From positions 62,001-126,000 of the forward strand of contig JALSIM010000016.1 in NCBI GenBank assembly GCA_026990035.1: 64,000 bases of DNA. Reading direction: 5' to 3'. The number at the start of each line of letters is the position of its first letter. Positions within the stretch are counted from its first letter, which is position 1. The notes beneath the pieces were generated by a model. The model ran no database searches. It was not told the origin of the DNA and was given only the letters and a program-made list of their open reading frames with translations. This stretch comes from Alphaproteobacteria bacterium. GTDB taxonomy: Bacteria; Pseudomonadota; Alphaproteobacteria; Geminicoccales; Geminicoccaceae. Below are positions 58,922 to 64,000 of this stretch, in pieces. The position numbers and the translations under genes were made by a program.

Positions 58922-61336
58922 TCAGGCCGTGCCGGCGGTCTCGAGCTCGAGAGCGGCGGCCAGCGCGTCGTCCACCGTTTCCAGCCAAACGAATTCGAGC
59001 CGGTCGCGCGCGCCCTCGGGGATCTCGGCGAGATCCTTGCGATTGCGGGCCGGCAGCAGCACCGTCCGGATCCCTGCGCGTAGCGCGGCCAGGGCCTTTT
59101 CCTTGATGCCTCCCACCGGAAGGACGAGACCGCGCAGCGAGATCTCGCCGGTCATGGCGACGTCCGGCCGCACCGTGCGCCCGGTCAGGAGCGAGGTGAT
59201 GGCGGTGAAGATGGCGATCCCGGCGCTCGGCCCGTCCTTGGGCACCGCCCCGGCCGGCACGTGGATGTGGAGATCGCTCTTCTCGAAGAGGGTCGGATCG
59301 ATCCCGAGCCGTTCCGCCCGCGCCTTGACCAGGGTGACGGCGGCGGTGGCGCTTTCCTTCATCACCTCGCCGAGCTGGCCGGTCAGGATGAGATTGCCCT
59401 TGCCCGGCACGCGGGTGGCCTCGATGAACAGGATCTCGCCGCCGAAGGGCGTCCAGGCGAGGCCGGTGGCGACTCCCGGCACCGAGGTGCGCATCGCCAC
59501 CTCGTCCTCGAACTTCGGCGGCCCCAGGATCTCGGCCAGATCCGCGGCATCGACGGTGACCCGCTCGGCCCGGCCCTCGGCGATCTGCACCGCGGCCCGG
59601 CGGATCACCGCACCGAGCTGACGCTCGAGGTTGCGGCATCCGGCCTCCCGCGTGTACTGCCGGATGATGGCCCGGATCGCCTCGTCGCCGATCGCGAACT
59701 GCTCGGGTTCGAGACCGTTCTGCCGGAGCTGGCGCGGCAGCAGATAGCGCTTGGCGATCTCCAGCTTTTCGTCCTCGGTGTAGCCGGGCAGTTCGATCAC
59801 TTCCATGCGGTCGCGCAGGGGGCCGGGAATACCGTCGGCGATGTTGGCGGTGGCGATGAACAGCACCTTGGAGAGATCGAAGGGCACGCCCAGATAGTTG
59901 TCCCGGAAGCTGCTGTTCTGTTCGGGATCGAGCACCTCGAGCAGGGCCGAGGCGGGATCACCGTGGAGGCTGGCGCCGAGCTTGTCGATCTCGTCCAGCA
60001 TCAGCACCGGGTTGCGGCTGCCGGCCTTGCGGATCGCCTGGATGATGTTGCCCGGAAGCGCCCCGATGTAGGTGCGGCGATGGCCACGGATCTCCGCCTC
60101 GTCGTGGACGCCGCCGAGGCTGAGGCGGACGAACCGGCGACCGGTAGCGCGGGCGATGCTCTGTCCCAGGGAGGTCTTGCCGACACCGGGCGGACCGACG
60201 AGGCAGAGGATGGGTCCCTTGCCCTCCGGATTGAGCTTGCGCACCGCGAGATATTCGAGAATCCGCGTCTTCACCTTGTCGAGATCGAAATGATCCTCGT
60301 CGAGGATCCGGCGGGCCTTGGGGATGTCGATCACCTCCTCGTCGAGCTTCGCCCAGGGAAGCTCGATCAGCCATTCGAGATAGGTCCTGAGCATGCCGTA
60401 TTCGGCCGCCGCTTCGGGCAGCCGTTCGAGCCGCCGGAGCTCCTTCCTGGCGTGCTCCTCGACCTCCTCGGGCATGCCGGCCTCGGCGATCGCCTTTTCG
60501 AGCTCCTCGATCTCCGCGTCCCGCTCCCCCTCCTCGCCGAGCTGGCGACGGATCGTGCGGAGCTGTTCGCGCAGCAGACGCTCGCGGTTTTCCTTCTCGA
60601 TGGTCTGACGGGTCTCCTCGGCGATCTCCTGGCTGAGGCGCAGCACCGCGAGGCGCTGGGCCAGCAGCCGGAGGACGAGATCGAGCCGCGGCTCCACCTC
60701 GAGGGTTTCCAGCACCCGCTGCTTGTCGGTGGCCGCGAAGTCCATGAAGGAGGCGACGAAATCGGCCAGCATGCCGGGCGAGGCGATGTTCCGGATCGCC
60801 TCGCCGACCTCGCTCGGAGCCTGCGGAATGAGCTCCAGGGCTTCGCCGGCGAGCCGCTTGAGCTCGTTCATCCGGGCCTCGATCCCGGGCGTGATCTCCT
60901 CGCGGGTCTCGATCTCCTCGATCCGGGCGGCGAGGAACGGATGCCCTTCGACGTACTCGACCACCCGGAAGCGACGCACCCCCTGGCAGATGACGTGATG
61001 GGCTCCCTCCCCGGCGGTCACGAAACGCAGGATGTTGGCGACCGTGCCGATGGGATGCAGCCCGTCGCCGCCCGGCTCCTCGACTTCCGGATCCCGCTGC
61101 AGCACCACGGCGATCGGCCGTTCCGCCTCGATGCTCGCCTGGACCGCCAGCACCGAACGGCGGCGACCGACCGACAGCGGCAGCACGACGCCCGGAAACA
61201 GCACCGCGTTCCTCAAGGGCAGGACGGCGACCACACCTTCCGGCAGAGGCGACCCGGCTTCCTCGCGCCGTTCCCGCGGCTCGGCGGGCGCCTCGGCGGC
61301 CGTCCCGGCTTCCTGTCTGATCTGTTCCTCGGCCAT
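58922..61336 (-). CDS. lon: ATP-dependent protease La (Lon)
   Basis: Degrades misfolded and regulatory proteins. The 804-residue subunit has the N-terminal LON domain ([20 protein letters not shown]), the AAA+ module with Walker [10 protein letters not shown] (381-389), [19 protein letters not shown], and the Ser-Lys protease domain with catalytic S704 in DGPSAG and [11 protein letters not shown] charged Glu/Ala-rich leader of about 30 residues precedes the domain. It follows the Hsp20 gene by 9 nt. Chromosomes of alphaproteobacteria usually carry another lon beside clpX-hupB, so this may be a second, stress-linked copy; inference. Confidence 0.96.
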   Translation of the reverse strand: MAEEQIRQEAGTAAEAPAEPRERREEAGSPLPEGVVAVLPLRNAVLFPGVVLPLSVGRRRSVLAVQASIEAERPIAVVLQRDPEVEEPGGDGLHPIGTVANILRFVTAGEGAHHVICQGVRRFRVVEYVEGHPFLAARIEEIETREEITPGIEARMNELKRLAGEALELIPQAPSEVGEAIRNIASPGMLADFVASFMDFAATDKQRVLETLEVEPRLDLVLRLLAQRLAVLRLSQEIAEETRQTIEKENRERLLREQLRTIRRQLGEEGERDAEIEELEKAIAEAGMPEEVEEHARKELRRLERLPEAAAEYGMLRTYLEWLIELPWAKLDEEVIDIPKARRILDEDHFDLDKVKTRILEYLAVRKLNPEGKGPILCLVGPPGVGKTSLGQSIARATGRRFVRLSLGGVHDEAEIRGHRRTYIGALPGNIIQAIRKAGSRNPVLMLDEIDKLGASLHGDPASALLEVLDPEQNSSFRDNYLGVPFDLSKVLFIATANIADGIPGPLRDRMEVIELPGYTEDEKLEIAKRYLLPRQLRQNGLEPEQFAIGDEAIRAIIRQYTREAGCRNLERQLGAVIRRAAVQIAEGRAERVTVDAADLAEILGPPKFEDEVAMRTSVPGVATGLAWTPFGGEILFIEATRVPGKGNLILTGQLGEVMKESATAAVTLVKARAERLGIDPTLFEKSDLHIHVPAGAVPKDGPSAGIAIFTAITSLLTGRTVRPDVAMTGEISLRGLVLPVGGIKEKALAALRAGIRTVLLPARNRKDLAEIPEGARDRLEFVWLETVDDALAAALELETAGTA

Positions 61337-61345
61337 CGGCGCACC

Positions 61346-61747
61346 TCACATCCGTTCGAGGACAATCGTCAGGCAGCCGTCCCTGAATTCCTGCGTGGTG
61401 AGGAGATAGCGGCCGGCGGGAAGGCGGATCCGGCGGAGGAAACGGCCGTGCGGGATCTCGAGGCGGATCAGCCGGGCCCGACGCACCACCGCCGGCAGGA
61501 TCCGCCGGCCGGAAACGACCAGCGTCGTGTCCTGGACGGCCAGTTCCAGATCCGCGGGATCCACGCCGGGCAGCGCCACCGTGATCCACAGACCGCGCTC
61601 GGTCTCGAACACGTCGACCGGAGGTTCCCACTGCGAGGCTTCCGGCCGCGCTTCGGCGGGGACGAAGAACTGGCGCTGCAGGCGCTCGGCGCGGGCGAGC
61701 ATCTCGCAGGCTTCCGCCCACATCCAGCGCCGCGGATCCGATGTCAT
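61346..61747 (-). CDS. Hsp20/alpha-crystallin small heat-shock protein
   Basis: A 133-residue holdase. An N-terminal arm (about 1-38) is followed by the alpha-crystallin domain: PPVDVFETERGLWITVALPG, DLELAVQDTTLVVSGRR, and IPHGRFLRRIRLPAG near the end. The C-terminal IxI/V motif is ITI-like TIVLERM. GGAGGAG precedes the ATG. First gene of hsp20-lon-cbpA-cbpM. The 291-bp gap upstream (61748-62038) holds AAAAAAA and ATATATAGG tracts, the most AT-rich spot nearby, and is the likely promoter region; no clear sigma-32 site was identified. Confidence 0.92.
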   Translation of the reverse strand: MTSDPRRWMWAEACEMLARAERLQRQFFVPAEARPEASQWEPPVDVFETERGLWITVALPGVDPADLELAVQDTTLVVSGRRILPAVVRRARLIRLEIPHGRFLRRIRLPAGRYLLTTQEFRDGCLTIVLERM

Positions 61748-62038
61748 GCGCGCAATCTCCTCCTGTCCGATCCCTGTCCGATCGATGTGATCCTCGCGGG
61801 GGCACCCGCCTCGAACAATGCCCATTCGACGGTCGGAAAAAAACCCGCACCATATATAGGCATCCCGCGGCGAGGCTTTGAGGGGCGGCCTGCACCGGCA
61901 CCGCAACCCGCGGGAGGGGCGCCGCAGCGGCCATTGTGGCCGCCCGCGGCGCGCCCATATCTGGGGTGGAGACGGGGCGGTTCGCGCTCCGAAAGGGAAG
62001 GACGCGCGGTCCCGCGTCGAGCCCGTCGGGAGGTGTCG

Positions 62039-62569
62039 ATGACGAACCAGCAGAATATCGCCCGCATGCCGGAGCGCCGCCCGGGAACCCGCTTTCCCGC
62101 CGCGTCGCCGATGCCGGTGGCGCGGATCCGTCGGCGCGAGGTCCAGGCGGGGCGCGGCGGCAGGGCCTCGGATCGGGCCTGGATCCTGGAATTCGAACCG
62201 GGGAGCCGGACCTTCGTCGATCCGCTCACGGGTTGGAGCGGCAGTGCCGACCCCTATCGTCCGATCGCTCTCGAATTCCCGGACGCGCACAGCGCCATCG
62301 ACTATGCGGAACGGCAGGGCTGGAAGTGGGAGCTGGTGGAGGCGCCCGTTCGCGAGATCCGGATCAGACCCTATGCCGACAGCCTGCGCGATCTTCTGGT
62401 GATCTCGACCTCGCCCGTCGCCCTCGCGGCGATCGACGGCGGATCGCCGATGGTGGCCGGGGCCGAGGGGGAGGCGAGGGAGCCGACCGTCGATCCGGTC
62501 GAGGAGGCCGATGTCGAATCCTTTCCCGCCAGCGATCCGCCGGCCTGGACGGGCACCACCATCCCCTGA
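62039..62569 (+). CDS. NDUFS4-like (ETC complex I) subunit with SFPASDPPAW tail
   Basis: A 176-residue protein. Residues about 25-115 match the NDUFS4/18-kDa accessory subunit of complex I: ARIRRREVQAGRGG, WILEFEPGS, DPLTGWSGS and AIDYAERQGWKWEL. The last 25 residues are an acidic linker ending DVESFPASDPPAW, a short tail also seen in other small proteobacterial proteins of unknown role. No nuo genes are adjacent. GGGAGG before the ATG. It is divergent from the heat-shock operon. Likely a membrane-associated complex I accessory; the tail's function is unknown. Confidence 0.85.
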   Translation: MTNQQNIARMPERRPGTRFPAASPMPVARIRRREVQAGRGGRASDRAWILEFEPGSRTFVDPLTGWSGSADPYRPIALEFPDAHSAIDYAERQGWKWELVEAPVREIRIRPYADSLRDLLVISTSPVALAAIDGGSPMVAGAEGEAREPTVDPVEEADVESFPASDPPAWTGTTIP

Positions 62570-62590
62570 GCCGGAGGCGATCGGCGCCGG

Positions 62591-62604
62591 TTGACCTCGG
62601 TCAA
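62591..62604. promoter_or_regulatory. FNR/FixK-type box before ubiTU
   Basis: TTGACCTCGGTCAA is a perfect 5-4-5 palindrome with the FNR/Anr/FixK core, centred 80 bp before the ubiT ATG. UbiTUV act only without oxygen, so FNR-type activation is expected. This strengthens the reading of the two similar boxes near the bd-like oxidase and peroxidases. Confidence 0.8.
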
Positions 62605-62677
62605 GGCGGAGGCGATCCGATTGGGCCACTGCGAAGCGGCGAACGCTCGCCCGACCGCCTTCGGCGAGGATGCCATC

Positions 62678-63277
62678 ATGCCGCTCGACCCATCCCGGTC
62701 GCCGGAAGGGTTCCCCCCGCGCCTGCCGGCACTGCCCCTGGATTTCCTGACCGCGGCGCTGCTCGCGCGCCATCCCGGTCTGACCGAGCGTCTGGCCTCG
62801 CTGGGCGATCTGGCGGTCGCCGTCACACCCACCGATCTGCCCGGCAGTCTTCTCCTCCGTCTGCGGTCGGGGACGCTTTCGATCGGCCTTTCCGCCACCG
62901 GGCCTTGGACGGCGGTGGATGCCGTCGTCCGGGGGCCGGTGGCCCGGCTGATCGATCTGGTGGAAGGACGGGTGGACGGCGATTCCCTGTTCTTCGGCCG
63001 GGTCCTGGAGATCGACGGGCGGACCGAGGTGGTGGTGGCCCTGCGCAACGCGCTCGAGAACGCGGAGATCGATCTCGCCCGTGATCTGGCGGAGGCGTTC
63101 GGTCCCTTCGCGCCGCTGGCGCGGCTCTTGGCCGGAACCGGGGCCGTGGGGGCCGGGGCGGTAGCCGCGCTGGCCCGGCGGCTGCAGGCCGATCTGCTCG
63201 GGCCGCTCTTGCGCTATGCGGAAGGTGGTGCCGATCTCATGCGGGTCCTCGCGGGAGGTCGGAGGGAAGGCGGATGA
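62678..63277 (+). CDS. ubiT: O2-independent ubiquinone biosynthesis accessory factor UbiT
   Basis: A 199-residue protein with an SCP2-type lipid-binding domain that holds ubiquinone intermediates during the oxygen-independent pathway. ALPLDFLTAALLARHPGL opens it. DLPGSLLLRLRSG, IGLSATGPWTAVDAVVRGPV and LIDLVEGRVDGDSLFFGRVL match the family. No enzyme motif, as expected. Its stop overlaps the ubiU start (ATGA). The FNR-type box upstream fits the known anaerobic role. Confidence 0.88.
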   Translation: MPLDPSRSPEGFPPRLPALPLDFLTAALLARHPGLTERLASLGDLAVAVTPTDLPGSLLLRLRSGTLSIGLSATGPWTAVDAVVRGPVARLIDLVEGRVDGDSLFFGRVLEIDGRTEVVVALRNALENAEIDLARDLAEAFGPFAPLARLLAGTGAVGAGAVAALARRLQADLLGPLLRYAEGGADLMRVLAGGRREGG

Positions 63278-64000
63278 GCGGGCGGGAGACGCCGGCGCCG
63301 GAACGGCTGGAGCTGGTCTGTCCCGCGGGGACGCCCGCGGCCCTCCGGGTGGCGGTGCGGGCCGGTGCGGACAGCGTCTATGTGGGTTTCCGCGACGAGA
63401 CCAACGCCCGCAACTTTCCCGGTCTCAATTTCTCCCGCGAGGAACTCGCGACGGCGATCGCCTTCGCCCACGACCGTCAGGTGCGGGTGTTCGTCGCCAT
63501 CAACACCTTTCCCCGGGCCGGCGAGCAGGAACTGTGGCGGCGGGCCGTCGACGACGCCGTGAGCCTCGGAGCGGACGCGCTGATCCTCGCCGATCTCGGG
63601 CTCGCCTGCTATGCCCGCGATCGCCATCCCGGGGCCCGGCTGCATCTTTCGGTCCAGGCCTCGGCCGCCAATCCCGAGGCGATCGCCCTGTTCGAGGAAC
63701 TCGCCGGGATCCGCCGGGTGGTGCTGCCGCGGGTGCTCACGGTGAGCGAAATCCGCGCCCTCACGGAGGCGATCGGGGTCGAGACGGAAGTATTCGTGAT
63801 GGGCGGCCTCTGCGTCATGGCCGAAGGACGCTGTCTGCTCTCCTCCTATGTGACGGGCCAGTCGCCGAACATGAACGGGGTCTGCTCCCCGGCGGAGGCG
63901 GTGCGCTACGCCGAGGAGGAGGGGATGCTGGTGACCCGGCTGGGGCCGGTGACCGTCAACCGCTTCGCCCCCGGGGAGCCCGCCGGCTATCCGACCCTCT
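63274..64000 (+). CDS. ubiU: O2-independent ubiquinone hydroxylation protein UbiU, U32 peptidase family (cut by window end)
   Basis: A U32-family iron-sulfur protein that, with UbiV, hydroxylates ubiquinone precursors from prephenate without oxygen. The visible 242 residues start ERLELVCPAGTPAALRVAV and include DSVYVGFRDETNARNFPGLNF. C180-x6-C187-x16-C204 matches three of the four 4Fe-4S ligands of UbiU; the fourth should lie beyond the window. ubiV is expected next. The start overlaps the ubiT stop, so the genes are coupled. Confidence 0.92.
   Translation, partial: MSGRETPAPERLELVCPAGTPAALRVAVRAGADSVYVGFRDETNARNFPGLNFSREELATAIAFAHDRQVRVFVAINTFPRAGEQELWRRAVDDAVSLGADALILADLGLACYARDRHPGARLHLSVQASAANPEAIALFEELAGIRRVVLPRVLTVSEIRALTEAIGVETEVFVMGGLCVMAEGRCLLSSYVTGQSPNMNGVCSPAEAVRYAEEEGMLVTRLGPVTVNRFAPGEPAGYPTL

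Noticed and set aside
61748-62038. A sigma-32 heat-shock promoter for hsp20-lon.
   Set aside because: An AT-rich tract is present, but no CTTGAA and CCCCAT-type pair at proper spacing could be shown.
59261-62569. A very long open frame of over 1,100 codons opposite the Lon gene.
   Set aside because: It runs antisense to a well-supported lon and hsp20. Its translation is low-complexity, as expected from GC-rich shadow frames. Only its last part (from 62039) is the real NDUFS4-like gene.
1-64000. CRISPR arrays, insertion sequences, integrases or prophage genes.
   Set aside because: No regularly spaced repeats, transposase-like frames, terminal inverted repeats or phage genes were seen. The only tandem repeat is inside the Met-rich coding gene.

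Overview
The window is a GC-rich stretch of a bacterial chromosome, almost completely filled with genes that follow one another with 1-8 nt (ATGA/GTGA-type) overlaps. Gene content points to an alphaproteobacterium, probably Rhodospirillales-like: an NDUFS4-type complex I subunit, DUF1192, the DUF5676 and DUF3141 proteins, a Tat-type Rieske protein, xanthine dehydrogenase XdhABC, Xsc, and FNR/FixK-type TTGAC-N4-GTCAA boxes. The species cannot be named from the sequence. No phage, insertion sequence, rRNA or CRISPR array was seen.

Layout. (1) 1-7.8 kb, minus strand: a respiratory block. It encodes three small membrane proteins, a cytochrome bd-family subunit I without a subunit II, a diheme and a triheme membrane cytochrome c (the latter with an ethylbenzene-dehydrogenase-like haem domain), then two MauG/CcpA-like diheme peroxidases. 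A perfect FNR-type box lies before each of the two transcription units. (2) 8-15.3 kb: tRNA-Gln, a SAM hydrolase-type protein, ispE, a TPR lipoprotein, uracil-DNA glycosylase, lytic transglycosylase and moaB. (3) 15.3-28.7 kb: a FadL-type porin, then a plus-strand metal/redox block. It holds a Met/Gly-rich secreted protein, two single-haem cytochromes c, DUF302, an AhpD-like protein, DUF5676, a DUF3141 hydrolase, a flavoprotein, a CopB-type copper ATPase, a beta-propeller protein, an orphan Rieske protein and a CBS-BON protein. (4) 28.8-42.6 kb: purine catabolism and uptake (uraD, hydroxyisourate hydrolase, xdhABC, a BMP-type nucleoside/purine ABC transporter), with an alcohol dehydrogenase, an aldolase, a threonine dehydratase-like enzyme and an orphan HicB. 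(5) 42.6-51.2 kb: a PNPOx-like protein divergent from a MocR regulator, then an IclR regulator, a TRAP transporter and sulfoacetaldehyde acetyltransferase (xsc), which suggests sulfonate use. (6) 51.2-55.4 kb: a four-gene cassette of MoxR-like ATPase, unknown protein, metallopeptidase-VWA protein and a short SSB-like protein. (7) 55.4-64 kb: tRNA-Pro, small housekeeping genes, a heat-shock operon (hsp20-lon-cbpA-cbpM), the NDUFS4-like gene, and ubiT-ubiU for O2-independent ubiquinone synthesis behind a third FNR-type box.

How it fits together: the three FNR-type boxes tie the bd-like oxidase, the peroxidases and anaerobic ubiquinone synthesis to low-oxygen control. The copper ATPase and Met-rich protein sit beside genes for exported cytochromes. 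XDH products would feed hydroxyisourate hydrolase and UraD, but the urate oxidase that should link them is not in this window. The least explained parts are the bd-like oxidase complex and the ATPase/metallopeptidase-VWA cassette.
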